Notes: a model not told the origin generated them from the letters alone. DNA of 64,000 bases from Paracoccus tegillarcae (GCF_002847305.1 NZ_CP025408.1:3555001-3619000), one strand, 5' to 3'; counted from the first letter of the stretch, positions 17,637 through 27,233 are shown. Translations and numbers: made by a program.

Positions 17637-18884
17637 TCACCTGCCCCGCGGCACCTCGCGGCGCAGCAACCGCAGCGCCAGCCCAAGCCCCACACCGACC
17701 CCGATGGCGACCGTCAGATCGGCGGCGACCGTCAGCACCAGCGTCAGCAGCAGCAGGAACAGATCCGCGCGCCGCATCCGCAGATAGCCGGGCCATTTAT
17801 GCGGCTCTGACATGGTCCAGGCCGTCACCATCAGCAGCCCGGCCAGCGCCGGCATCGCCAGCCCACAGGCCATTGGAGCGGCAACCAGCATGATCAGCAG
17901 GATCGTCGCGGCATGGACCAGCCCCGCCACCGGCGTCTTGGCACCCGCGCGCACATTCGTAGCCGACCGCGCAATCGCACCGGTCGCCGGCAGCCCGCCA
18001 AACAGCGACGATCCCAGATTGGCTGCACCCTGCGCGATCAACTCCGCGTTCGATCTGTGCCTGCTGCCGATCATCCGGTCCGCAACCATCGCCGATAACA
18101 GCGACTCAATCCCCGCCAGAAAGGCGATCACGATGGCCGAGGGCAGCAATTCCTGCATCCGCGACAGGCTGAACTCGGGCAGGCGCGGCATCGGCAAGGT
18201 GCTGGGCAATGCGCCAAAGCGCGACTGGATCGTATCGACCGGCAGACCCAGCACGAAAACGGCAAGCGAGGTCACCGCAACCGCCACGATCAACCCCGGA
18301 AAGCGCGGCGCCAGCCGCCGCAGCGCCACAATCAGCACGATTGTGGCGATGCCGATCAGAAAGGCCTGCGGGGCAAAGCTGCTCCGCGCCTGCCACAGCG
18401 CCGCGATCTTGTGAAAGAACTCGGCCGGCAGATGCTCGACGCCAAGGCCCATCAGATCCTTTAGCTGGCTGGTGGCGATGATCAGCGCAATGCCGATGGT
18501 AAAGCCGTCGATGACCGGCTCGGGCACCAGCGCGATCAGCCGTCCGGCACGCAGATATCCCGCCAGCAGCAGGATCAGCCCGGCCATGAAGGTGGCCAGA
18601 ACCAGCCCGTCGAAGCCATGGTCAGCGATCACCCCGTAGACCACGACGATAAACGCGCCGGTCGGCCCGCCGATCTGCACCCGGCTGCCCCCGAAAAGCG
18701 AGATCAGAAAGCCGCCCACGATCGCCGTCACCAAGCCGGTCGCAGGCTCGGCACCCGAGGCAATGGCGATGGCCAGGCTCAGCGGCAGGGCGACCATCGC
18801 CACAGTGACCCCAGCCACCAGATCCGCGCGAAACTGCGCGCGGTCATAGCTCTGCATGGTGGTCAGGATCTTGGGCGTCATCAT
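17637..18884 (-). CDS. SulP family anion transporter lacking a STAS domain
   Basis: A membrane protein of about 415 residues with the SulP/SLC26 core (VAMVALPLSLAIAIASG, GPTGAFIVVVYG and GGLPATGAIARSATNVRAGA) filling the whole chain. Typical SulP proteins carry a cytosolic STAS domain of about 100 residues after the last helix; here the protein stops at LRLLRREVPRGR, so STAS is absent and no separate STAS gene follows. The start MMTPKIL at 18884 is chosen because the longer upstream reading is not family-like. Substrate (sulfate, bicarbonate or an organic anion) is unknown; it lies inside the purine cluster. Confidence 0.85.
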   Translation of the reverse strand: MMTPKILTTMQSYDRAQFRADLVAGVTVAMVALPLSLAIAIASGAEPATGLVTAIVGGFLISLFGGSRVQIGGPTGAFIVVVYGVIADHGFDGLVLATFMAGLILLLAGYLRAGRLIALVPEPVIDGFTIGIALIIATSQLKDLMGLGVEHLPAEFFHKIAALWQARSSFAPQAFLIGIATIVLIVALRRLAPRFPGLIVAVAVTSLAVFVLGLPVDTIQSRFGALPSTLPMPRLPEFSLSRMQELLPSAIVIAFLAGIESLLSAMVADRMIGSRHRSNAELIAQGAANLGSSLFGGLPATGAIARSATNVRAGAKTPVAGLVHAATILLIMLVAAPMACGLAMPALAGLLMVTAWTMSEPHKWPGYLRMRRADLFLLLLTLVLTVAADLTVAIGVGVGLGLALRLLRREVPRGR

Positions 18885-19009
18885 CGCATCGGCTGTTGGC
18901 AGCCGCGACGCTAAGCCGCCAACGCCGCTGGCACAATCCACCCCGCGCAAATCAATCCGGGCCTGGCTGCGCAAGGATCAACAGAAAATCCGGGCCGCAA
19001 TGCGCAACG

Positions 19010-19060
19010 CTGTGTACGGCCTGTGCACAGCCTGTGTACGCCCTGTGTACAGGCTGTGCC
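19010..19060. repeat. Tandem 11-bp repeats upstream of the SulP gene
   Basis: Four complete 11-bp units start at 19010, 19021, 19032 and 19043 (CTGTGTACGGC, CTGTGCACAGC, CTGTGTACGCC, CTGTGTACAGG) and a fifth begins at 19054 (CTGTGCC). Each full unit holds a GTGTAC or GTGCAC core. The period is about one helical turn, which would put all cores on one face of the DNA, 125-175 bp upstream of the SulP start. A regulator-binding array is plausible; nothing identifies the protein. Confidence 0.75.
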
Positions 19061-19112
19061 GCCGATTTCGCAGCATTTGCTGGGTTTTCCAGCCCTCCCG
19101 CCAGTTCCGCCC

Positions 19113-19144
19113 AACCGCGCAACGCGCGCCCCCGTTGCGCGGTT
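19113..19144 (-). terminator. Hairpin after puuD
   Basis: A perfect 12-bp stem (AACCGCGCAACG at 19113-19124 with its complement at 19133-19144) and an 8-nt loop lie 8 bp beyond the puuD stop. There is no long T run on either strand, so it is a probable but not canonical terminator. Confidence 0.55.
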
Positions 19145-19151
19145 TTCGGGG

Positions 19152-20405
19152 TCAGTTTCCGGCGACCCGCGCCTCGCCCGCGGCGCGATACCAGCGAATG
19201 ATCGCATCGCGTTCCTCTGGCTCCATGAAACTGACATTGGCGGGCGGCATCGCGTCCGTCACGCCCGCCTGAATATAGATCTCGCGCGCCGCCCGCGTGA
19301 TATCCGCCGTGGTCTCCAGAAACAGCCCCTTGGGCGCGTGGTAGATGCCCTCGTAAAACGGCTCGCGCGCATGACACATCGAGCAGCGACCCGTGACATA
19401 TCCCGCCACCTCCTCATATCCCGGCGCCTCGGCAAGCCGCGTCTGCGAGGGCGTCAGGGCACGCGCCTCGGCGGTCTCCAGCGGCTCTTGCCGCAACCCT
19501 GCCGAAGACAGCGCCATGATCATGATGAACAGGATCACCGTGACCGCCCAGGTCCACCAGAGATCGCCCTTGCGCGCATGCATGGTGTTGAAGAAATGCC
19601 GGATGGTGACACCCATCAAAAAGACCAGCGCCGCGATCAACCAGTTGTATTGGCTGGCAAATGCCAGCGGATAATGGTTCGACAGCATCAGGAAGATGAC
19701 CGGCAGCGTCAGGTAGTTGTTATGGGTAGAACGCAGCTTGGCGATCTTGCCGTATTTCGGATCCGGTGCGCGCCCAGCCTTCAGGTCGCCCACGACAATG
19801 CGCTGGTTCGGCATGATGATCAGGAACACATTCGCGGTCATGATCGTCGCGGTGAACGCCCCCAGATGCAGCAGCGCGGCGCGGCCGGTGAACACCTGAT
19901 CATAGCCCCAGCCCATGATCACCAGCGCCACGAACAGCAGCAGCATCAGCACCGTCGGCTTTTCACCAAGACGCGATTTGCACAGGAAATCATAGATCAC
20001 CCAGCCCAGTGCCAGCGAGCCGGCCGAGATCAGGATCGCCTGCCATTGCGCCAGCTCCATCTTGGCAGGGTCGATCAGGAACAGCTCCGAGCCGACCCAA
20101 TAGGTCACCGCCAGCAGTGCCACGCCCGACAGCCAGGTCGCATAGCTTTCCCATTTGAACCAGGTCAGATGCTCTGGCATGCGCTCGGGCGCGACCAGGT
20201 ATTTCTGGATATGATAAAACCCGCCGCCATGGACCTGCCATTCCTCGCCATGGGCACCCTTGGGCATCCCTTCGGCCTTTTGAAGGCCCAGATCCAGAGC
20301 GATAAAATAGAACGAACTGCCGATCCAGGCGATGGCGGTGACGACATGGGTCCAGCGGATCGCAAGACCGATCCATTCCCAGATGATGGTGGCGTCAGGG
20401 ATCAT
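19152..20405 (-). CDS. puuD: Membrane urate oxidase PuuD with C-terminal cytochrome c domain
   Basis: Converts urate to 5-hydroxyisourate in the inner membrane. The 417-residue protein has about eight hydrophobic segments belonging to the 'urate oxidase N-terminal' membrane domain (HVVTAIAWIGSSFYFIALD, STHNNYLTLPVIFLMLSNHYP), followed by a periplasmic cytochrome c segment with the haem site CSMCH at residues 341-345 and a candidate methionine ligand in AMPPANVSFM. Electrons probably go to the respiratory chain rather than to O2. It starts 3 nt after uraH, which removes its product. Confidence 0.93.
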   Translation of the reverse strand: MIPDATIIWEWIGLAIRWTHVVTAIAWIGSSFYFIALDLGLQKAEGMPKGAHGEEWQVHGGGFYHIQKYLVAPERMPEHLTWFKWESYATWLSGVALLAVTYWVGSELFLIDPAKMELAQWQAILISAGSLALGWVIYDFLCKSRLGEKPTVLMLLLFVALVIMGWGYDQVFTGRAALLHLGAFTATIMTANVFLIIMPNQRIVVGDLKAGRAPDPKYGKIAKLRSTHNNYLTLPVIFLMLSNHYPLAFASQYNWLIAALVFLMGVTIRHFFNTMHARKGDLWWTWAVTVILFIMIMALSSAGLRQEPLETAEARALTPSQTRLAEAPGYEEVAGYVTGRCSMCHAREPFYEGIYHAPKGLFLETTADITRAAREIYIQAGVTDAMPPANVSFMEPEERDAIIRWYRAAGEARVAGN

Positions 20406-20408
20406 GGC

Positions 20409-20762
20409 TCAGCTTCCCCGATAGGTCGAATAGCCAAAGGGCGATATCAACAGTGGCACATGGTAATGATCGTCCTGCGACATGCCAAAGCGCAGCGGGA
20501 TCACGTCCAGAAAACGCGGGCTTTCCGCGTCGATGCCGGTCGCATCCATCCAGTCGCCCGCGTGGAATTCCAGCTCATACCGGCCTGTCGCAAAGTCGGT
20601 TTCGGGCAGGATCTGCCGGTCGGTGCGGCCATCTGCATTGGTGATCAGCCGTGCCAGTTCAGTGCGGTTGCCACCCTCAAGGCGAAACAGCACGATCTGC
20701 ATCCCCTCTGCCGGGCGGCCCCTTGCCGTGTCCAGAACATGCGTTGTCAGATATCCGGCCAT
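20409..20762 (-). CDS. uraH: 5-Hydroxyisourate hydrolase (transthyretin-like)
   Basis: Hydrolyses 5-hydroxyisourate to OHCU, the step after urate oxidation. The 117-residue chain is the usual length and ends in the diagnostic YRGS. The N-terminal LTTHVLDTARGRPA supplies the active-site histidine, and HYHVPLLISPFGYSTYRGS completes the site. It is directly upstream of puuD (3-nt gap). The OHCU decarboxylase (uraD) expected next is not found in the window. Confidence 0.96.
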   Translation of the reverse strand: MAGYLTTHVLDTARGRPAEGMQIVLFRLEGGNRTELARLITNADGRTDRQILPETDFATGRYELEFHAGDWMDATGIDAESPRFLDVIPLRFGMSQDDHYHVPLLISPFGYSTYRGS

Positions 20763-20876
20763 GCCGATCCTCCCGATTTATGCGCCACTATTGTCAGCCA
20801 AATCCTGCCTGTGTGCGAGCCGGCACGTCGGCAAGGCAGTCTTTAGAATTCCTTGGGAATGGCCGATGGCCCGACA

Positions 20877-20904
20877 GGGCGGCGGCCGCTGAAAACCGCC
20901 GCCC
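20877..20904 (-). terminator. GC-rich hairpin between the NCS2 permease and uraH
   Basis: GGGCGGCGG (20877-20885) can pair with CCGCCGCCC (20896-20904) over nine bases. It sits just after the permease stop on the minus strand, without a T run, so it could be a terminator or an attenuating stem in the permease-uraH-puuD transcript. Confidence 0.45.
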
Positions 20905-20919
20905 CGCAATCCCTCTGCA

Positions 20920-22386
20920 TCACTTGCGCGTCTCGTCCCTGCGCAGGCCCGAGCCATGCCCCTGCATCCCGCCCGATACCTCTTCGGTCGACTCGTCGGC
21001 CAGTTCATCAGGCAGCAGCAGGTTCAGCACAATCGCAATCAGTGCTGCCGGCAGGATGCCCGAGGCACCCAGGATGCGCAGTGTTTCCGGCAGATGCTGC
21101 AGCGCGTCCACGCCACCCGGCGCGGTTGTCATCGCCTCCAGCTGCAAGCCCAACCCAACCGACAAGGCCACGGCAAAGATCACCATATTACGCCGGTTCC
21201 AGTTCACATCCGACAGCATCGAAATACCCGCCGCGACGACCATGCCGAACATGACAATCACGCCCCCGCCCAGAACCTCGATGGGAACGGTGCGGATCAG
21301 GCCGCCGATCTTGGGCACCAGCCCGCAGATGATCAGGAAAACGGCACCGATGGTGACGACATGACGGCTCATGATGCCTGTCATCGCGATCAGCCCGACA
21401 TTCTGGCTGAACGAGGTATTGGGAAAGCCGCCAAAAACGCCGGCCATCGCCGTACCCAGACCATCGGCAAAGGTCGCGCCTTCGATCTCGCGGTCGGTGG
21501 CCTCGCGGCCCGCCCCGCCCTTGGTGATACCCGACACGTCGCCCACGGTTTCCACGGCCGAGACAAACGCCATCAGGCAAAAGCCGATGACCGCCGCGCC
21601 AGAGAGTTCCCAGCCGTATTTGAAGGGCTGAGGCAGCGCAAAGACGGCGGCGTTGTTCCAAGAGCCCGCAATGGCTTCAAACGGCAGCTTGCCGATCAGC
21701 AGGCAGTAGACATAACCGACCATGATGCCGATCAGCACCGCCGAGATCGACAACATCCCACGGGCAAAGAACTTGAAGCCAAGGGTGACAAAGACGACCA
21801 GCAATGCCGCCGACCAGTTCACCAGCGATCCGTAATCAGCCGATCCGGCGGCCTTCAGCGGCACGCCCCCGGCGGAGTATTCGATCCCCACCTTGACCAG
21901 CGCCAGACCGATCAGTGTCACGACCAAGCCGGTCACCAGCGGCGGCAGGGCAAAGCGGATCTTGCCGATGACAAAGCCAAGGGCTGCGTGAAACAGCCCA
22001 CCGATCAACACGCCTGTGAACAGTGCGGCCAGCCCGTCGACACCCTTGCCGGCCACCAGCGGGATCATGATCGGGATAAAGGCGAAAGAGGTCCCCTGCA
22101 CGATCGGCAGTGCCGCCCCGACGCGCCCGATAGTGACGGTCTGCAGCAAGGTGGCAAGACCGGCAAACAGCATCGACATCTGGATCAGATAGAGCAGTTC
22201 GGGGAAATCGGGGCTGTTCGACCCAAAGCCAAAGCCCGCCGCCCCGGCCACGATGATCGCTGGCGTCACATTGGACACGAACATTGCCAGCACGTGCTGG
22301 ATGCCCAGAGGGATGGCACGCTGCAATGCCGGGGTATAGTTCGGGTCGCGCAGCTGTTCAGGCGTACTTATTGTTGCATGGCTCAT
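20920..22386 (-). CDS. NCS2/NAT family nucleobase (urate/xanthine) permease
   Basis: A 488-residue, roughly 12-14-helix secondary transporter of the nucleobase-ascorbate family. The NAT signature appears as QNVGLIAMTG after GGFPNTSFS, and GVEYSAGG-type glycine segments line the core. Genome position upstream of uraH-puuD suggests urate or xanthine import rather than uracil. The ATG at 22386 is chosen for GGAGGG a few bases upstream; eight extra residues of the longer frame are dropped. It diverges from an IclR regulator with a 289-bp gap. Confidence 0.9.
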   Translation of the reverse strand: MSHATISTPEQLRDPNYTPALQRAIPLGIQHVLAMFVSNVTPAIIVAGAAGFGFGSNSPDFPELLYLIQMSMLFAGLATLLQTVTIGRVGAALPIVQGTSFAFIPIMIPLVAGKGVDGLAALFTGVLIGGLFHAALGFVIGKIRFALPPLVTGLVVTLIGLALVKVGIEYSAGGVPLKAAGSADYGSLVNWSAALLVVFVTLGFKFFARGMLSISAVLIGIMVGYVYCLLIGKLPFEAIAGSWNNAAVFALPQPFKYGWELSGAAVIGFCLMAFVSAVETVGDVSGITKGGAGREATDREIEGATFADGLGTAMAGVFGGFPNTSFSQNVGLIAMTGIMSRHVVTIGAVFLIICGLVPKIGGLIRTVPIEVLGGGVIVMFGMVVAAGISMLSDVNWNRRNMVIFAVALSVGLGLQLEAMTTAPGGVDALQHLPETLRILGASGILPAALIAIVLNLLLPDELADESTEEVSGGMQGHGSGLRRDETRK

Positions 22387-22675
22387 TCCATGATCCCTCC
22401 ATGTTTTCAATGTGGCCCGCTTGTGGCAGGCACGAGACGAAGTTTAGTTGCCAAACCGGCACCGACCCAACAAAATCGGGCATAGCCGGGTGATCGGGGT
22501 GCGAACACCGTTGCGGGTGCCTGGGCCGGGCCAGTTCTGTTACTGCCAAGCCTTTGGGCAGCCCTGCCCGCCGAGCGTCCAGCGGTTTTCGGCGCAAGTT
22601 CAAGTGCTTGGCGTTTTGCCCTTGCCGCGCCGTGTTTTCGCCATAGGTTGGCGCTGTTTCACGGACAGGATGACA
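22387..22675. other. Divergent intergenic region between NCS2 permease and IclR regulator
   Basis: This stretch should contain both promoters and an IclR operator. I see no long palindrome, riboswitch-like fold or small gene in it that I can support. Confidence 0.4.
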
Positions 22676-23476
22676 ATGCCCCAAGCCATTCGCAAACGCG
22701 GTCGCCCTAAGGCCGGCGATCAGAAGCCGGCCACCGTTCAGGTGCTGGACCGCGCGCTGGACGTGCTGGAACTGCTGGCACGTGGCAACGGGCTGACCCT
22801 GTCCCAGATCGCCGAAACGACCGGACAGCCGCCCTCGACCGTGCACCGCATTCTGACGACGCTGAATCAGCGCGGCATGGCCGAAAGCGACGCTGCGACA
22901 CAGGCCTGGCATGTGGGTCCGGCCTGCTTTGGGCTGGGTGCTGCCTTTACCCGGCGCGCCGATATTGTCGATCGCGCGCGCCCGATCCTGCACAAACTGA
23001 TGGAAGACACCGGCGAGACCGCCAATCTGGGCGTGCTTTACGGCGACACCGTCCTGTTTGTCAGCCAGATAGAGACGCAACAGCCCGTGCGCGCCTGTCT
23101 GGCGCCGGGCACGCGGGTGCCGCTTTATGCATCCGGGATCGGCAAGGCGCTGTTGGCCTTTGGCAGCGATGATGCCCTGCAAGCCATTCTGGATGGCCCG
23201 TCGCTGGCCGGCTTTACTCCGCAGACGCTGGTATCGCCCGATGCGCTGCGCGAGGATCTCAGCCGCACCCGTCATCGCGGCTTTGCCGTGGATGACGAAG
23301 AGCGCGCCGTCGGCATGCGCTGTGTGGCAGCGCCGGTGCTTGACGTGGCCGGGCAACCAATCGCCGGCATCAGCATCAGCGGTCCGACCCATCGTGTCGG
23401 GCCCGCGCATCTGAAAACGCTTGGCGCAGTGGTGGTTGCCGCAGCAGAAGAGCTGACACAAGCCATCGGCGGTTAG
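22676..23476 (+). CDS. IclR-family transcriptional regulator
   Basis: A 266-residue IclR protein: a basic N-terminal tail (KRGRPKAG), a winged HTH (about 20-80, LTLSQIAETTGQPPSTVHRILTTL) and the IclR effector domain with the SGIGKALLAF segment and VAAPVLDVAGQPIAGISISGP. ATG 22676 has AGGA five bases upstream; ATG 22670 is the alternative. It lies between two NCS2-type purine permeases, divergent from one and convergent with the other (4-nt overlap of stops), so a purine-linked repressor is likely but inferred. Confidence 0.9.
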   Translation: MPQAIRKRGRPKAGDQKPATVQVLDRALDVLELLARGNGLTLSQIAETTGQPPSTVHRILTTLNQRGMAESDAATQAWHVGPACFGLGAAFTRRADIVDRARPILHKLMEDTGETANLGVLYGDTVLFVSQIETQQPVRACLAPGTRVPLYASGIGKALLAFGSDDALQAILDGPSLAGFTPQTLVSPDALREDLSRTRHRGFAVDDEERAVGMRCVAAPVLDVAGQPIAGISISGPTHRVGPAHLKTLGAVVVAAAEELTQAIGG

Positions 23477-24774
23477 CCCTCCGGGAAGAATGCGAATTTC
23501 AGGACGAACAGCCCGGCAACCAGCCAGGTCGCCGCATGGACATCGCGCGCACGCCCCGTCAGCAGTTTCAGCACCGCATAGCTGACAAAGCCAAAGGCCA
23601 GACCATTGGCGATGGAATAGGTGAACGGCATCGCGATGGCCGTCAGCACCGCCGGCGCGGATTCGGTCACATCGGCAAATTCGATCTCGGCCATTTCGCG
23701 CATCATCAGCCCGGCAACGTAAAGCAGCGCCGGCGCGGTGGCATAGACCGGCACCGAACCGGCCAGCGGCGCAAAGAACATGGCCAGCAGGAACAGCAAC
23801 GCCACGACCAGAGCGGTCAAGCCAGTGCGACCGCCTGCTGCGACGCCAGAGGCGCTTTCGGCATAGGCGGTGGTGGATGATGTTCCCAGCATCGAGCCCG
23901 CCACGATCGCTGTCGAATCCGCCATCAGCGCCCGGCTGAGGCCCTTGTTCTGATGCGCTGGCCCTTCGGCCAGCAGCCCGGCCCGCTTGGCCACGCCGAT
24001 CAGGGTGCCCGTCGCGTCAAAGATCTCGACCAGCACCATGACCAGAATGACATGCACGATGCCAAAGCTCAGCGCGCCCATGATATCCAACTGCATGAAT
24101 GTCGGCGTGATTGCGGGCGGTGCGGACATGATGCCGCCAAATTCGCTGACGCCCAGCAGGATAGAGGCGACGGTGACGACCAGAATACCGATAAGGATGG
24201 CGCCCTTGACGCCCATGGCATCCAGCGCGGCGATGATAAAGAAGCCCGCGATGGTCAGCAAAGCGCCGGTTTCGGTCAGATCGCCCAATGTGACCAGCGT
24301 GGCCGGGCTGTCGACGATCAACCCCGAGGATTGCATCGCGATGATGGCCAGAAACAGCCCGATACCGGCCGCGATGGCGCTGCGCATCGAACTGGGGATG
24401 CCAGCGATCAGCCAGCGCCGGATGCCGGTGATCGACAAGATCAGGAAGATGACACCGCTGATGAACACGGCGCCAAGCGCCTGCTGCCAGCTAAAGCCCA
24501 TCGCGCCCACGACGGTAAAGGCGAAAAAGGCGTTCAACCCCATCCCCGGCGCCATGCCGATGGGCCAGTTCGCCCACAGCCCCATGATCGCTGATCCGAT
24601 CGCGGCCGCCAGACAGGTCGCCACAAAGACCGCATCACGGTCCATTCCGGTCGTCGACAGGATGTCGGGATTGACGAAGATGATATAGGCCATGGTCAGA
24701 AAGGTCGTCACCCCGGCGATCACCTCGGTTCTGACACTTGTCCCATGCTGGGCCAGCTTGAAGAATTTATCCAT
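23473..24774 (-). CDS. NCS2 family purine permease, AzgA/GhxP-like
   Basis: A 433-residue transporter of the AzgA branch (hypoxanthine/guanine/adenine:H+ symporters). The N-terminus MDKFFKLAQHGTSVRTEVIAG, then TTFLTMAYIIFVNP, GMGLNAFFAFTVV and EIFDATGTLIG, are family hallmarks. The ATG at 24774 is set by the excellent AAGGGGGA site. It supplies purine bases for the GuaD/Xdh pathway next door. Substrate choice among hypoxanthine, guanine and adenine cannot be settled. Confidence 0.92.
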   Translation of the reverse strand: MDKFFKLAQHGTSVRTEVIAGVTTFLTMAYIIFVNPDILSTTGMDRDAVFVATCLAAAIGSAIMGLWANWPIGMAPGMGLNAFFAFTVVGAMGFSWQQALGAVFISGVIFLILSITGIRRWLIAGIPSSMRSAIAAGIGLFLAIIAMQSSGLIVDSPATLVTLGDLTETGALLTIAGFFIIAALDAMGVKGAILIGILVVTVASILLGVSEFGGIMSAPPAITPTFMQLDIMGALSFGIVHVILVMVLVEIFDATGTLIGVAKRAGLLAEGPAHQNKGLSRALMADSTAIVAGSMLGTSSTTAYAESASGVAAGGRTGLTALVVALLFLLAMFFAPLAGSVPVYATAPALLYVAGLMMREMAEIEFADVTESAPAVLTAIAMPFTYSIANGLAFGFVSYAVLKLLTGRARDVHAATWLVAGLFVLKFAFFPEG

Positions 24775-24891
24775 GATATCCCCCCTTGCGACCGCTGGGG
24801 CCACAGTTCCTCGGGCAGGATAGGTGACACTAGAGCGCCACGGCAACGCGGCCAGCACGATTAGCTCTTTCAACGATTGCTTGAAAAAGCC

Positions 24892-25482
24892 CTAGCGCGC
24901 GTTGATAGCTGTTTGGACAAGGGCGGTGGCGGTTTCCACGGCCTGTTCGACGGACATTTCGCTGGTATCCAGCAAAACGGCGTCGTCGGCGGGGCGCATC
25001 GGGGCGTCTGCGCGCTGGCTGTCGCGGGCGTCGCGTCCGCGCAACTGCTCCAGCACGATCTGCGCGTCTGTATTCAACTCGGCGGCGCGGCGGCGGGCGC
25101 GCACCAGGTCGCTGGCGGTGATGAACAGCTTGACCTCTGCATCGGGGCAAATGACGGTGCCGATATCGCGACCGTCCAGCACCGCACCCGGTTCCTTGCG
25201 GGCGAAATCGCGTTGAAACTGCACCAGTGCGGTGCGCACCTCGGGGATCGCGGCGATGCGGCTTGCGGCCTCACCGGCCTCGGCACTGCGCAGATCGTCG
25301 CGGGCCAGATCTTCGGGTGTCAGACTGCGCGCGGCCGCAGCCGGATCGCCACCCTTGGCCCCGGTCGCACGGTATAGCAGCCCGGTATCGAGATGATGAA
25401 ATCCAAACTGCGCGGCAAGGGCGCGGGCGACGGTTCCCTTGCCCGAAGCGGCCGGTCCGTCGATGGCGATGGTAAAGGGCAT
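24892..25482 (-). CDS. cmk: Cytidylate kinase
   Basis: Phosphorylates CMP and dCMP to the diphosphates. The 196-residue chain has the P-loop GPAASGKGT at about 9-17, the DTGLLYRA base-binding segment, [21 protein letters not shown] and a RRRAAEL lid. It is slightly shorter than typical (about 210-225). ATG 25482 starts the family's [17 protein letters not shown]; the 52-residue upstream extension is spurious. It is divergent from opgG and not part of the purine operon. Confidence 0.95.
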   Translation of the reverse strand: MPFTIAIDGPAASGKGTVARALAAQFGFHHLDTGLLYRATGAKGGDPAAAARSLTPEDLARDDLRSAEAGEAASRIAAIPEVRTALVQFQRDFARKEPGAVLDGRDIGTVICPDAEVKLFITASDLVRARRRAAELNTDAQIVLEQLRGRDARDSQRADAPMRPADDAVLLDTSEMSVEQAVETATALVQTAINAR

Positions 25483-25680
25483 GGCAGTCCTGAGCGATCT
25501 TGTTCCTGAGCCGGTTTTCCAACCGTGTTTGCATGTTGCGCCGCGAAGGTCCAGCCGCGCCCGGAGGCAGGCATCATATGCGGCATCGGCGCAAAGCCGC
25601 CCAGAAATCTGACAGTTGCACTTGCAAGCAATATGCACCGGTGATTAAGCGACGCGGTATGCCTATTTTCAGGGCCGATC

Positions 25681-27228
25681 ATGAACCGTCGAAATTTTCT
25701 GACCACCGCCACCGCCCTTTCGGGATTTGCTGCAATCGCTCGCCCTGCATCTGCCCAAGATGCTGAAATCGCGGTCGAACCTGCCGCAGAGTCGCAGCCA
25801 TTCGGCTTTGAGGACGTCGCCCGCATCGCGCAGGCGGCGGCGGGCGAAGCCTATGATCCGCCGCGATCGACGCTGACAGGCAGCTTTGCCGAGCTGAATT
25901 ACGACCAGTATCGCGGCATCCGCTTTCGCCGCGATAGCGATCCCTGGGCCGGACACCCGGAATTTGCGCTGGACCTGTTGGCGCCGGGGCTGATCTTTCA
26001 CGAGCCGGTGGCACTGAACCTGGTAGAGAACGGCGTGGCCCGCGCCCTGCCCTTTGACGCCCGCATGTTCGAGTTTCAGGAAAACCTGTTCCCCGATGGC
26101 GTTGATTTCGACACGATCGGCGATATGGGCTGGTCGGGCTTTCGCCTGCGCACACCGCTGAACCGTCCCGATGTGATGGACGAAGTGGCGGTGTTTCAGG
26201 GTGCCAGCTATTTCCGCGCTGTCTCGCGCGGCACCCAATACGGGCTGTCTGCGCGCGGTTTGGCCATCGGCACTGGCAGCCAGCAGGGCGAAGAGTTCCC
26301 GATCTTTCGCAGCTTCTGGATCACTCAGCCGGGCGAGACCGACCGCAGTGTCACCGTCTATGCCCATCTCGACAGCCGCTCGGTTTCGGGCGCCTATGAA
26401 TTCGTCATCGAACCGGGCGCAGAGACGGTTTTCCGCACCCGCTCGGCCCTGTTTCCGCGCGTGGAACTGGCCGATATCGGCATTGCGCCCCTGACCTCGA
26501 TGTATTGGTTCGGCCCGGCAGATCGCGCCCAGATCGACGATTATCGCCCCGCCGTGCATGACAGCGACGGGCTGCAGATGCTGACGGGCGAGGATCAGCG
26601 GATCTGGCGCGTCCTGTCGGCGCACGAGCGGTTGCAGATCTCGGCGTTTCAGGACAACGATCCGCGTGGTTTTGGTCTGGTTCAGCGGTCGCGCGATTTC
26701 GAGGAATATCAGGACGCCGAGGCGCGCTATGACCTGCGGCCCTCGGCCTGGATCGAACCGAATGGCAGTTGGGGCCGCGGCGCCGTCAGTCTGGTCGAGA
26801 TCCCGGTTGAGAATGAGTTCAACGATAATATCGTCAGCTTCTGGCGTCCGTCAGAGCCGATGCAGCCCGGCGAGCGTCACGATTTCGCCTATGATCTGAT
26901 CTTTTCGGACCTGCCGCCGGATAATGCGCCGCTGGCGCGGGTGCTGGCCACGCGCTCGGGCACCTCGATCAACGACCCCGAAGCACGCAGCTATGTCATC
27001 GACTTTTCGCTGGACCTGTTCACCACCGGCGATCCCGAACCCGATGTGCGCGCCACAACAGGCGAGGTGCGCAACGTTCACTGGCTGCGCCTGCCCTATC
27101 AAAGCCGGCTGCGGCTGGCCTTTGAGTTTGTGCCTGATGGCGACAAGCTGGCCGATATCTCGGCACGCCTGAATGGCCCGGAAGGTCAGTTGTCGGAAAG
27201 CTGGTTCATGCGCTGGACCCAGGATTGA
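25681..27228 (+). CDS. opgG: Periplasmic glucan biosynthesis protein, OpgG/OpgD type
   Basis: A 515-residue periplasmic protein of the MdoG family that modifies the osmoregulated periplasmic glucan backbone. The N-terminus MNRRNFLTTATALSGFAAIARPASAQ is a twin-arginine signal with an ASA-type cleavage site, so it is exported folded; this resembles OpgD more than the Sec-exported E. coli OpgG. The body holds the family's beta-sandwich and Ig-like domains (YDQYRGIRFR, FWITQPGETDRSVTVYAHLDS). The opgH gene follows immediately. Confidence 0.93.
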   Translation: MNRRNFLTTATALSGFAAIARPASAQDAEIAVEPAAESQPFGFEDVARIAQAAAGEAYDPPRSTLTGSFAELNYDQYRGIRFRRDSDPWAGHPEFALDLLAPGLIFHEPVALNLVENGVARALPFDARMFEFQENLFPDGVDFDTIGDMGWSGFRLRTPLNRPDVMDEVAVFQGASYFRAVSRGTQYGLSARGLAIGTGSQQGEEFPIFRSFWITQPGETDRSVTVYAHLDSRSVSGAYEFVIEPGAETVFRTRSALFPRVELADIGIAPLTSMYWFGPADRAQIDDYRPAVHDSDGLQMLTGEDQRIWRVLSAHERLQISAFQDNDPRGFGLVQRSRDFEEYQDAEARYDLRPSAWIEPNGSWGRGAVSLVEIPVENEFNDNIVSFWRPSEPMQPGERHDFAYDLIFSDLPPDNAPLARVLATRSGTSINDPEARSYVIDFSLDLFTTGDPEPDVRATTGEVRNVHWLRLPYQSRLRLAFEFVPDGDKLADISARLNGPEGQLSESWFMRWTQD

Positions 27229-27233
27229 CCCAG

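Noticed and set aside
19010-19060. CRISPR-like or minisatellite array
   Set aside because: Units of 11 bp with no spacers; too short for CRISPR.
20877-20904. Purine riboswitch upstream of uraH
   Set aside because: Only a simple GC stem is visible; no conserved purine-riboswitch loop sequences.
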